Below are positions 8,596 through 16,738 of a stretch of DNA of 64,000 nt, one piece after another. Made by a program: the position numbers and the translations under genes. The DNA lies in assembly GCF_000169155.1 (NCBI RefSeq), contig NZ_AAWL01000010.1:35970-99969 (forward strand). The letters are read 5' to 3'. Each line of letters begins with the position of its first letter. Within the stretch, counting starts at the first letter, position 1. A model generated the notes under the pieces. That model worked only from the letters and a program-made list of their open reading frames with translations. It ran no database searches and had not been told where the DNA came from. The stretch is from Thermosinus carboxydivorans Nor1 (GTDB lineage Bacteria; Bacillota; Negativicutes; Sporomusales; Thermosinaceae).

Positions 8596-9995
8596 ATGAA
8601 CAATCTTGTTCGCGGCCTTATCGTTCTTGCTGTCGGCGCCGCACTCTGGCTGTGGCCCGTCCCGGCCGGCCTCAACCGCAGGCCTGGCACTTACTGGCCA
8701 TCTTCGTGGCGACCATTTTGGGCTTCATCCTGCAGCCCCTGCCGATCGGTTCCGTTGCATTTATCAGCATTACTTTTACTGCCCTGGCGGGCGTACTCAA
8801 ACCGGCCGAAGCGCTGTCCGGCTTCAGCAATACCACTATCTGGCTGATTGTCGCCGCTTTCCTGTTTGCCAAGGGGTTCATTAAGACCGGCCTGGGCCGA
8901 CGCATCGCCTACATGCTCATCCGGGCCATCGGCGACAGCACGCTGAAACTGGGCTACACGCTGGCTCTCAGCGATCTCATTATCAGTCCGGCTACCCCGT
9001 CCAATACGGCCCGTGCCGGCGGCATCCTGTTTCCGATTGTTAGAAGTTTGTCGACGGCGTTCGGGTCCGAGCCTGGCCCTACCGCCCGCAAAGTCGGCGC
9101 CTTCCTGATGCAGACCGAGTATCAGGCCAATACGATCACCTCGGCCATGTTTATGACCTCGATGGCCGGCAACCCGCTTATCGCCCTTCTGGCGGCCAAA
9201 ACGCTCAACATCCAGATCAGCTGGGGTCTGTGGGCGTTGGCGGCGGCGGTTCCGGGCCTTATTTCCCTGCTGGTCGTGCCGTACTTTTTGTATAAGTTCT
9301 ACCCGCCGGAAATCACCAAAACGCCGGAAGCTAAGACGCTGGCCGCCGAGGAACTGGCGAAAATGGGCCCCATGTCCTGGGGCGAAAAAATCGTTGCCCT
9401 CGTCTTTGTCGGCGCGCTGGCGTTATGGAGCACTTCCCAGTACACAAAACTGGACGCTACCGTCGTTGCCATGCTGGGCGTGGCGGTGATGATGATTACC
9501 AAGGTGCTGGAGTGGAAAGACATTCTCGACGAAAAAGGCGCCTGGGACACCATGGTGTGGATGGGCAGCCTTATCGGTCTGGCCGACTATCTCTCTAAAT
9601 TAGGGTTCATTCCCTGGTTCGCCAAGACAGTCAGCGCCGGCATCGCCGGCATCCCCTGGATTCAGGCCTTCTTTGTCTTGCTTGTTGTCTACATGTACGC
9701 CCACTACGGCTTTGCCAGCCTGGTCGCCCATATCACGGCCATGTACGCCGCTTTCGCCTCGGTGGCCGTCGCTGCCGGCGCCCCGGCCTACCTGGTAGCG
9801 CTGGCGCTGGCCTTCATGTCTAACCTCTGCATGTCTCTGACCCATTACGCCGCCGGCCCCGCGCCCATCTACTTCGGCGCCGGCTACATCGACCAGGGTA
9901 CCTGGTGGAAGCTGGGCTTCATTATCTCGGTGATCAACATGGTCATCTGGGTGGGCATTGGCGCTATCTGGTGGAAAGTCCTCGGCTTGTGGTAA
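8596..9995 (+). pseudogene. DASS-family dicarboxylate transporter 2, frameshifted near N-terminus
   Basis: The ATG at 8596 follows AGGAGG and begins MNNLVRGLIVLAVGAALWLW, the same start as the first DASS transporter. The frame is lost after GLN: the rest (from PQAWHLLAIFVATILGF) is in the frame that enters at base 8676. Inserting one base after 8675 (AA-CCG to AAGCCG) would restore GLKPQAWHLL, matching the paralogues' GVKPAAWHLL and GLKPTAWKLF. The remaining 440 codons are intact, including TPSNTARAGG and THYAAGPAPIYFGAG, and differ from paralogue 1 mostly by conservative changes. It is therefore either a very recent frameshift, a slippage-tolerant gene, or a sequencing error. If functional it would carry the same class of dicarboxylates as transporter 1. 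Confidence 0.85.
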
Positions 9996-10008
9996 AGTGT
10001 ACATTAGC

Positions 10009-10046
10009 AAAATAACTCGCCGCCTTATGGCTGGCGAGTTATTTTT
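10009..10046 (+). terminator. Terminator with AAATAACTCGCC arms
   Basis: AAAATAACTCGCC and GGCGAGTTATTTT flank an 11-base loop and end in T's. The same arms are found in the terminator at 20641-20691. Confidence 0.85.
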
Positions 10047-10120
10047 ATCACTTTATCGCGTGCGCTGAAAGGAATTTACATGAGTAGCCGGAATTATATA
10101 AATAGTGTCAATATATTGGG

Positions 10121-10131
10121 TGGTCAGACAA
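10121..10131. promoter_or_regulatory. GntR/FadR-type operator
   Basis: TGGTCAGACAA fits the FadR-subfamily consensus TNGTNNNACNA exactly. It lies just upstream of the relic of a GntR regulator and about 180 bp upstream of the lactonase-MFS operon. Autoregulation by the now-broken regulator is inferred. Confidence 0.5.
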
Positions 10132-10142
10132 ATTTTTGATTT

Positions 10143-10241
10143 TTGAGGTGTATACCAAGGAAAGTTGAACCAAGAAAACTATCAGAAGTAATTACCGAGC
10201 GATTAAGGGAACTAATAGCTGGTAGCCAGAGGGGGCGGTGA
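10143..10241 (+). pseudogene. N-terminal relic of a GntR/FadR-family regulator
   Basis: In the frame beginning TTG at 10143 the sequence reads PRKLSEVITERLRELIAG before a stop at 10239-10241. This is the start of the winged-helix domain of GntR regulators, where the next residues would be a GDRLPSERELA-like stretch. Nothing matching the rest of such a protein follows. The relic sits behind a FadR-type operator and ahead of the lactonase operon, so it probably was that operon's regulator. Confidence 0.5.
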
Positions 10242-10312
10242 CAAAAAAAGGCGGTGGCACATGTGTGAGCCGCCCGCAAATGCGGGAAATTCTGCCGGGG
10301 GGAGGTGAATAA

Positions 10313-11065
10313 ATGAAGGTCGACATCGTTTTCCATGGCTTTCCCGGAAGAATGACTAGAGGGTATATGAGCTGGAGTTCGGTTGTTTATTTGGAAGTTA
10401 ATGACTGTAAAATTGTTTTTGACACGGGGGGGATGGTGGAGAGAAGCGAGGTGCCGAAACGATTTAAAGACCGCGGTATTAGCCTGAATGAGATTGATAT
10501 TGTAGTGCTAAGTCATTTTCATTATGACCACGCAATGAATTTTGATTTTTTCCCCAACGCGAGAATTCTATTGCATGAGGCCGAAATAAACTGGGTGTTA
10601 AGCGATCCCGATGACTGGCCAATCCCTAAGTATTTATTTCCTGCCCTGGAAAAAACCGGTCGATTGGAGGCTGTCAGCAAAGATATCGAGATAGCGCCTG
10701 GCGTCAAAACCCTTCATTCACCCGGACATACTCCGGGATGCATGTCCCTGGTGCTGAGCAGCAACACAATGCCAACAACGGTTCTTGCAGGGGACGCGGT
10801 AAAAAATCTTAATGAATTGGCAACCGGCGAGGTAGCGATGTCGTGGGACAATGAAGCGAGCGCGGAAACGATTCGCCGAATTAGAGAGATTGCGAAAGTG
10901 GTGATTCCCGGACATGACCGCGTGCTGGAAGTTGCAGAAGATAAAATCGTTGCAGCGACTTCAGTCCGGGAAACCATTATCGTTCCTGCCGGCGTTGCCG
11001 ATTTGGACAAGCCGCGGCTAATAGAATTAGTTGTTGAGCCTACTTGCCAGTTGATAAAAAAATAA
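10313..11065 (+). CDS. Metallo-beta-lactamase-fold hydrolase (lactonase-like)
   Basis: 250 aa soluble protein with the two-metal site of the MBL fold: HFHYDH around residue 67, the His in SPGHTPG, the Asp in LAGDAV and the His in IPGHDR. Length and motif spacing fit the N-acyl homoserine lactonase / AttM-like branch, whose members open lactone rings, but the substrate cannot be read from the sequence. The start ATG follows a strong GGGGGAGGTG. It is the first gene of a three-gene operon with an MFS permease and a DUF6282 protein, a catabolic arrangement suggesting that an imported compound is hydrolysed. Codons are more AT-rich than in the flanking transporter genes, hinting at separate acquisition. 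Confidence 0.8.
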   Translation: MKVDIVFHGFPGRMTRGYMSWSSVVYLEVNDCKIVFDTGGMVERSEVPKRFKDRGISLNEIDIVVLSHFHYDHAMNFDFFPNARILLHEAEINWVLSDPDDWPIPKYLFPALEKTGRLEAVSKDIEIAPGVKTLHSPGHTPGCMSLVLSSNTMPTTVLAGDAVKNLNELATGEVAMSWDNEASAETIRRIREIAKVVIPGHDRVLEVAEDKIVAATSVRETIIVPAGVADLDKPRLIELVVEPTCQLIKK

Positions 11066-11119
11066 TCGCTTTCGAAACTGGAAGTATTTGGAAGAATTTA
11101 GGGGAAAGGTGAAGAGAAA

Positions 11120-12391
11120 GTGAATAACCAAGTAGTCGAACCAAAGTGGTACAAGACCATCAATAAGGTGCAGCGAAACGCGCTAATTGGCGGGATGGGC
11201 GGCTGGATGCTTGACGCTATGGACGTTCTTTTATATGTAATGTCCTTGACGAGCATAATGAAAGAATTTAATATCGATACGGCTATTGCGGGATTGCTTG
11301 CATCTGTTACCTTGTTCTCATCTGCGATTGGCGGAATCGTTTTCGGCATTGTAGCTGATTATTTCGGCAGGAAAAAGGCTTTAGCCGGAGCAGTTGCAAT
11401 TTATACCGTTTTTACAGGTTTGTCCGGAATTGCGACTTCAGTAACCGAACTTGCCATTTATCGCACGCTCTTGGGTTTAGGGATGGGCGGAACCTGGGCA
11501 TCGGGGGCGCTGTTGGTATCTGAAACGTGGCCGAAAGAGCATCGTGGGAAAGCTTCCGGGTTTATGCAAGGTGGTTGGGCGCTTGGCTATATGATGGCTG
11601 CTGCGCTGAGCGGCGCAATCTTGCCTGTATATGGCTGGCGGGTACTGTTTTTTGTCGGAGTTGTGCCGAGCGTTCTAATGTTTCTTTTCATAGTATTTTA
11701 TACTCAGGAGCCTGAACTTTGGCTTACTAACAAAAAGACAAAAGCAGCTGCGCCGGTGGTACAAAAAACCGGCGATGGCTTTACATTCTTCCAAATATTT
11801 AAGCCTGATTTGCTTCGCTTTACAGTCATTGGCGCAATCTTTGTCTCCTTTGTTCAACTGGGATACTGGGGGCTGTTTACCTGGCTGCCTGGCTTTTTAT
11901 CCACTCCGCTGGAAAAAGGCGGAGCTGGACTTAATATAGTCAAGACGGCCGGATGGGTTTTCGCAATGCAAATTGGCGCTTTGATTGGTTATAATTCATT
12001 CGGGTTTGTGGCAGATCACTACGGCCGCAAAAGGGCTTTTACCATTTTTCTAGTCATTGCTGCAATTCTCGTGCCGGTCTACGGCAGTCTGCGCGATCCG
12101 TTCTATCTCTTTCTTTTGGGACCGTTGGTCGGTTTGTTCGGGTCAGGCTATTTCAGCGGGTTTGGCGCGTTTTTGGCAGAGTTGTTCCCGACTCGCGTGC
12201 GTGGTACGGCCCAAGGGTTTGTATATAACTTTGGTCGTGGGGTAAGCGCCTTGGCGCCATTCATTATAGGGACTTTGGCAAAGACTTTCGGTATCGGCAC
12301 GTCGCTGTTTGTTACTTCGGCGTTTTTTATCGGAGGAGTTATTACGGTAGCATTCCTGCCGGAAACCAAGGGGAAAGTGCTTGACGACTAG
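11120..12391 (+). CDS. MFS permease, aromatic/carboxylic acid:H+ symporter type
   Basis: 423 aa with about 12 membrane segments. The N-terminal half carries MDAMDVLLYVMSLTS and GIVADYFGRKKAL, the MFS motif A between helices 2 and 3; the second half has FVADHYGRKRA, its repeat. The pattern resembles AAHS-type and sialate/aromatic acid symporters. The start is GTG at 11120 behind GGGGAAAGGTGAAGAG. Position between the lactonase-like hydrolase and the DUF6282 gene suggests it imports their substrate. Confidence 0.85.
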   Translation: MNNQVVEPKWYKTINKVQRNALIGGMGGWMLDAMDVLLYVMSLTSIMKEFNIDTAIAGLLASVTLFSSAIGGIVFGIVADYFGRKKALAGAVAIYTVFTGLSGIATSVTELAIYRTLLGLGMGGTWASGALLVSETWPKEHRGKASGFMQGGWALGYMMAAALSGAILPVYGWRVLFFVGVVPSVLMFLFIVFYTQEPELWLTNKKTKAAAPVVQKTGDGFTFFQIFKPDLLRFTVIGAIFVSFVQLGYWGLFTWLPGFLSTPLEKGGAGLNIVKTAGWVFAMQIGALIGYNSFGFVADHYGRKRAFTIFLVIAAILVPVYGSLRDPFYLFLLGPLVGLFGSGYFSGFGAFLAELFPTRVRGTAQGFVYNFGRGVSALAPFIIGTLAKTFGIGTSLFVTSAFFIGGVITVAFLPETKGKVLDD

Positions 12392-12400
12392 GAGGGGAGC

Positions 12401-13258
12401 ATGGTGGATGAAAGAGCCCCCGAGGCAATTGAGCTTATTCAGGGCTCAATTGATATGCATATCCATAGTAATCCTGACGTTATCCCGCGGAAGATGTCTG
12501 ATTTGGAAGTTGCTAAAGCTGCGCAGCAGGCTAATTTGGCCGGCATTCTTTTAAAGTGTCACTATATGGGGACGGCGGCGCGCGCAGCGCTGGTGCAAGA
12601 ATGTGTCAGGCAGGGTGTAAAGGTATATGGCGGCATAGTACTTAATCGTTCCGTAGGAGGCCTAAACCCGGCTGCCGTCGAAACGGAAATCGCCTTAGGG
12701 GCTAAGGAAGTATGGCTGCCGACAATATCAGCGGAAAACCATATTCGTTTTCATAAGGGTGATCTGGCCAAGGCGGTTAAGGTGGTTGACAGCGATGGAA
12801 ACCTTCTGCCTGAAGTTTATGAAATACTGGAGTTGGTAGCTAAGGCAGGAATAATCCTGGGGACCGGACACCTTACAGTTGACGAATGCATTAAAGTGGT
12901 AGAGGCAGCTAGAAGCGCGGGGGTCAAGAAGATTCTTATAACCCATCCCGAATTTGAAGTTGTTGCTATGCCAGTTGAGATTCAAAAGGATCTGGCAAAG
13001 AAGGGAGTATTCTTTGAACGGTGTTTTTATGCCACTAATTCGCCGCAGAAACTGCCTGTGTCAGAAGTTGCCCGGCAAATTAAAGAGGTAGGGGTAGAAT
13101 CTACTGTGCTTAGCAGTGATTTTGGGCAAACGTTTAATGAGGACCCTATTGTTGGATTCCGTAAATTTATCAGCGCATTGCTGGAACACGGGCTTACGCC
13201 GGATGAAATACGGATCATGATTAAAAATAACCCCTACTATTTGCTTGGCATTAAATAA
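12401..13258 (+). CDS. DUF6282 family, amidohydrolase/PHP-like metal-dependent protein
   Basis: 285 aa cytoplasmic protein. It has metal-site-like motifs in the order expected for a TIM-barrel hydrolase: DMHIHSNPD near residue 18, KCHYMGT, GTGHL, ITHPEFE and SSDFGQ, with the last Asp late in the chain. The family has no assigned reaction that I know of. The ATG overlaps no neighbour and follows AGGAGGGG 9 bases after the MFS stop, so it is translated in the same operon. It may carry out a second hydrolysis after the lactonase-like step; that is inference. Confidence 0.75.
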   Translation: MVDERAPEAIELIQGSIDMHIHSNPDVIPRKMSDLEVAKAAQQANLAGILLKCHYMGTAARAALVQECVRQGVKVYGGIVLNRSVGGLNPAAVETEIALGAKEVWLPTISAENHIRFHKGDLAKAVKVVDSDGNLLPEVYEILELVAKAGIILGTGHLTVDECIKVVEAARSAGVKKILITHPEFEVVAMPVEIQKDLAKKGVFFERCFYATNSPQKLPVSEVARQIKEVGVESTVLSSDFGQTFNEDPIVGFRKFISALLEHGLTPDEIRIMIKNNPYYLLGIK

Positions 13259-13275
13259 TAAGAATTAAATATATC

Positions 13276-13307
13276 ATCCCATGTTGTCGTACAGCATGGG
13301 ATTTTTT
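13276..13307 (+). terminator. Rho-independent terminator of the lactonase operon
   Basis: ATCCCATGTTG and CAGCATGGGAT form a stem followed by six T's. A group II intron remnant begins immediately after the T run. Confidence 0.85.
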
Positions 13308-13798
13308 GTGTTCGCCTGGCATGGTTGCTGAGCCGATGGGCTGAAATAAGCCTTGTTGCCTAATCAGCGGGAAAACAACCTGAGGGCAAGGGTGGCGCTG
13401 GTAACGGCGAGGTCTGAAGGAAGCTGCAGGGGGAACTCGGAACATAGCGAAAGCGAACCGATGTTGGCCGCTCAGGTGGGTAACCTTGCATGAAGTGGGA
13501 AAGCCCGAAAGCTGATTAACCTGAGAGGTTAGAACGGATGCGTTCAAGTTAAGGCAAGCAACCTTAACCGGGGAAGCCCATCACTATCCTGTACTTTTAG
13601 CAGGTCGTTTCAAACAAGGGGAACCACAAGGATGAAATAAAGTAGTTGTGGGTGGCAGAACAATTCCTGGCCGATGAAACCTGGTAACAGGACTGGAGGG
13701 GAAAACCAGGGAGACACTGCACTAAGTTGCAGTGGAGTACCCAGAGCCAAAAGCCTGTGTACTTGCGAAGGGACGAAGATAAATCAAAGAGTGCTACC
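13308..13798 (+). mobile_element. Group II intron remnant (5' ribozyme part, ORF lost)
   Basis: About 490 bases without an open frame but with features of a group II intron domain I: a GTG-type 5' end, then GCTGAGCCGATGGGCT, GGAACATAGCGAAAGCG and GGGAAAGCCCGAAAG. It begins directly after the T run of an intrinsic terminator, the preferred insertion place of bacterial group IIC introns. No reverse transcriptase and no recognisable domain V are present, so it is a truncated relic ended by the IS3 remnant. A second partial copy lies at 23551-23652. Confidence 0.55.
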
Positions 13799-13818
13799 TA
13801 TTTAGCCCCTAACCCAAT

Positions 13819-14500
13819 TGGAGTCTCGTCTCAAAATAGAGTAAAATTAAATCACGAGAGGAGAGGCGAGACATGACATCAAACATCAAAACGGTACAAC
13901 AAAAAAAGAATTCAGGGAAGGAGTTCCGGCAACTCGAAACCGAAAATGAGCGTCTAAAAAACTTTTAGGCGATAAACATCTGGAAATCGCAATACTGCGT
14001 GATCTCCTAAAAAAGACAACGTACGGCTATCGGACAAAATAGCTGTTACCGATAGGTGGATAAGTCGGGAATACCATGCGGCCAAAGTGCTGCGTATTAT
14101 CGGCATTAATGAGTCTACCTACTATGAGCAGCGTAAACACAAACAGTCTCCCCAGTCTGCCGAAGATAAAACACAAGCACCAGTACCACGCGGCGACCAG
14201 CCAGTCTCTGGTTACTCTTATAACCAATCAGTATCCGCCGCCTGACCCGCAACCGGACTGTTACCAACCCCAATGAGCTTTGGGAGAGTGATCATAGACT
14301 ACCATATTGGTCTGACCTGTGAGGGCGAATATGCCGCCAACCTGTTAAAAGAGCTCTATTTAAGCGTAAATTGCTACAGACTCAAGTTATCCGGACTGGT
14401 AATGGGCCGCAGTTTACTTGTCATACATTTGAAGAAGCAATTCAAGCCATGCTTAGCCGCCAGTTCCACCGTAACAATGCCGCCTACGGCCACCGGTATC
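13819..14500 (+). mobile_element. Degraded IS3-family insertion sequence
   Basis: TGGAGTCTCGTCTC at 13819 is a plausible left end. OrfA-like text from ATG 13874 contains FRQLETENERLK, then the slippery AAAAAACTTTTAG at which IS3 elements shift frame, then HLEIAILRDLLKK. OrfB-like pieces follow in changing frames: WISREYHAAKVLRIIGINES and STYYEQRK, then after internal loss VIRTGNGPQFTCHTFEEA, which is the DNG-QF region of the DDE catalytic domain (first D of DNG now G). Several stops and deletions make it dead. Its right side joins a sigma54 activator gene mid-domain at about 14500. Confidence 0.8.
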
Positions 14501-15214
14501 CCAGATGGCAAGCCGGGACTATTTGAATTGGCCCACGGCGGTACGATTTTTCTCGATGAAATTGGTGAAATTGCGCCGTCGCTACAGGCCAGATTACTGA
14601 GGGTGCTCCAGGAAAAAGAAATCATGCGGGTTGGCGGTGATAAAATTATTCCCATCGATATTCGCATTATCAGTGCTACCAATAAAGACCTCAATCGACG
14701 TGTTGAGCAGGGGGAATTCCGTGAAGACTTGTATTATCGCCTCAACGTACTAAAAATTACTCTACCGCCGCTGCGGGAGCGGCCGGAAGATATTCTTCCT
14801 CTCGCTATGTACTTTTTACAAAAACGATTAGGGCCCGGCATAGATTACAATCGGGCGGCGCAGGAACTGGCGCCGCTGTTAATGGCTTACAATTGGCCGG
14901 GCAATATCCGGGAGTTGAGCAATTTTATGGAGCGGCTGGCCGTGCTGGCGGCTCATTTTCCCGTACCTGCCTGGCGGGACATGCTGCAGAAGGTCATCAA
15001 CGCCCCGCTTAACGAGGATGATAGCATAACGGTCCGCGTCAATTTGTCCGGCAGTCTTAAGGAAGCAGTTAGCCAGGTGGAGAAGAAAATCATTGAAATC
15101 TTACTGGAAAAATCGGGGAAGGACTATGAGCAGGTAGCTAAACGATTGGGGATTGGTCGTACTACTTTGTGGCGCAAACAGGGCGGTACGGAGTTTCCAA
15201 AAATGAAAAAGTAA
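14273..15214 (+). pseudogene. Decapitated sigma54-dependent activator fused to IS3 debris
   Basis: From about 14505 the frame encodes the second half of an enhancer-binding AAA+ domain: KPGLFELAHGGTIFLDEIGE (Walker B), the GDKIIPIDIRIISATN region, the RADLYYRLNVL-equivalent REDLYYRLNVLKITLPPLRE and a C-terminal Fis-type helix-turn-helix (RLGIGRTTLWRKQ). Missing are the sensor domain, the Walker A loop and the GAFTGA loop. Codons 14273-14500 are read from IS3 debris. Without Walker A and GAFTGA it cannot activate sigma54 polymerase, though the DNA-binding domain might still bind. It once presumably controlled the operon beginning at 15451; the intact paralogue at 1321-3186 could have taken over. 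Confidence 0.85.
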
Positions 15215-15250
15215 TATTTAATTTGAAAAAATTTAAAGTGCCTTGCTGAT

Positions 15251-15281
15251 GCGGTGGATTTTCGTAATCCGCCGTTTTTTT
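15251..15281 (+). terminator. Rho-independent terminator after activator remnant
   Basis: GGTGGATT and AATCCGCC around a TTCG-type loop, followed by seven T's. Confidence 0.85.
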
Positions 15282-15340
15282 ATTTTCAAAAATAAAAAAG
15301 GACTTGTTTTGGCGTACCTAAATTTGTTTTTTTTTGGCGG

Positions 15341-15357
15341 TGGCACGCTTTTTGCAT
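15341..15357 (+). promoter_or_regulatory. Sigma54 (-24/-12) promoter
   Basis: TGGCACGCTTTTTGCA matches TGGCAC-N5-TTGCA exactly and is nearly the same as the promoter at 3299. It lies about 95 bases upstream of the permease start and is the only obvious promoter for the operon 15451-20631. Confidence 0.92.
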
Positions 15358-15450
15358 AATTAAACGGCGGAGGTGAGAAGAGGGGGGACTTAATCTGATG
15401 CGCCAGACAAATTAGTGTCAATATTACGTTTCAGAAATGGAGGGAAAGTT

Positions 15451-16710
15451 GTGAATTTAGGTCTATTGTCTTTGATTGCGCTGGTATTAGCCATTGCCAT
15501 CGGTTTTTTCCGCAAGCTTAATACCGGTCTTATTGCCATTGCTTTTGCCTTTATTCTGGGCAAGCTGGCGGGGTTCAAGGAAGCAGATATCATTAACGGC
15601 TGGAGTACTCAGTTGTTCATGATGCTGCTAGGAGTGACTTTCTTGTTCAGCATCGCCCAGACAAACGGTACGCTTGAACTGTTTGCCCGCAAAGTAGTAG
15701 CCGTGGCCGGTCGTCAGACCCGTCTGATTCCGATTGCTATTTATCTGCTTACCACTTTTCTCGCGGCTATTGGTCCGGGCACCATTCCCGTCATGGCCTT
15801 GATTGCTCCCATCAGTATGGCGTTGGCAGCCGAACTGGGTATTTCGCCCTTACTGTTGGCGCCAATTGGCATTCTCGGGGCTTGCGCCGGCGGTATTTCG
15901 CCGATTGCGCCGACAGGGATTATTGGCATCACTTTGGCCGCTAAGCAGGGAATAACCGGTATTGACTTGCCATACTTTTACAATTCTCTTATGGGTGAAA
16001 CGCTGTTCGCCGCCTTTTTGTACCTTGTTCTTGGTGGCTATAAGATTAAATCCGATAAAGTGCTAAAGCAGTCAGATCTGCCGGCCTTTAACCGCGACCA
16101 GCTCATCACCATGGCCGGTATCGTAACCATGGTGGTAGTCGTACTGCTGACTAAATATAATGTTGGCCTGGTTGCTTTTGTTACCGGCGTCGTGCTATTA
16201 TGGCTAAACGTTGCCGATGAACGTAAGTCCATTGCCGGCATACCTTGGGGAACGCTTATTCTGGTCTGCGGTGTTGGTGTACTGATGAATATTGCTATTA
16301 AACTAAAAGGTATCGATATGTTAGCCAAATTTTTAGCTACCTTTATGACACCGGCAACCGCTTCGCCGATTATTGGTCTTACGGCCGGCATCATGTCCTG
16401 GTTCTCCAGTACTTCCGGGGTAGTTATGCCGACGCTCATTCCTACTGTTTCAGCCCTCATTAATTCACTGGGCGGCAATGTTTCGCCGCTTGACCTAATT
16501 TCCGCCATTACCATGACGGCCCATACGGCCGGTATCAGCCCTGCTTCCACCGGCGGTGCTCTTGCCCTCGCTTCGTATGCGGCCAATGCACACATTTCCG
16601 CTGCCGACCAAAACAAACTCTTTATCCAAATGTTCCTGGTGGCTGTAACGGGCGTAATTTTCATGACATTGGTAGCGGCATCAGGTTTGTATCGTATCTG
16701 GGGCCTATAA
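15451..16710 (+). CDS. MatC-like dicarboxylate permease (ion transporter superfamily)
   Basis: 419 aa with 10-12 membrane spans. The N-terminus (LGLLSLIALVLAIAIGFF, then NTGLIAIAFAFILGK) resembles MatC_N dicarboxylate carriers. Conserved re-entrant-like stretches are GPGTIPVMALIAPIS, GGISPIAPTGIIG and AHTAGISPASTGGA. The start is GTG at 15451 with GGAGGGA about 6-12 bases upstream; an earlier in-frame start at 15415 lacks one. It is not closely similar to the three DASS transporters of this window. As first gene after the sigma54 promoter it should import the diacid processed by the enzymes downstream. Confidence 0.75.
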   Translation: MNLGLLSLIALVLAIAIGFFRKLNTGLIAIAFAFILGKLAGFKEADIINGWSTQLFMMLLGVTFLFSIAQTNGTLELFARKVVAVAGRQTRLIPIAIYLLTTFLAAIGPGTIPVMALIAPISMALAAELGISPLLLAPIGILGACAGGISPIAPTGIIGITLAAKQGITGIDLPYFYNSLMGETLFAAFLYLVLGGYKIKSDKVLKQSDLPAFNRDQLITMAGIVTMVVVVLLTKYNVGLVAFVTGVVLLWLNVADERKSIAGIPWGTLILVCGVGVLMNIAIKLKGIDMLAKFLATFMTPATASPIIGLTAGIMSWFSSTSGVVMPTLIPTVSALINSLGGNVSPLDLISAITMTAHTAGISPASTGGALALASYAANAHISAADQNKLFIQMFLVAVTGVIFMTLVAASGLYRIWGL

Positions 16711-16738
16711 CCTGGCATATTGTTAAGGGAGGATTGCG

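Noticed and set aside
10085..10145. Sigma54 promoter before the lactonase operon
   Set aside because: No GG-N10-GC pair with the right context was found; the TGGTCAGACAA is better explained as a GntR-type operator.
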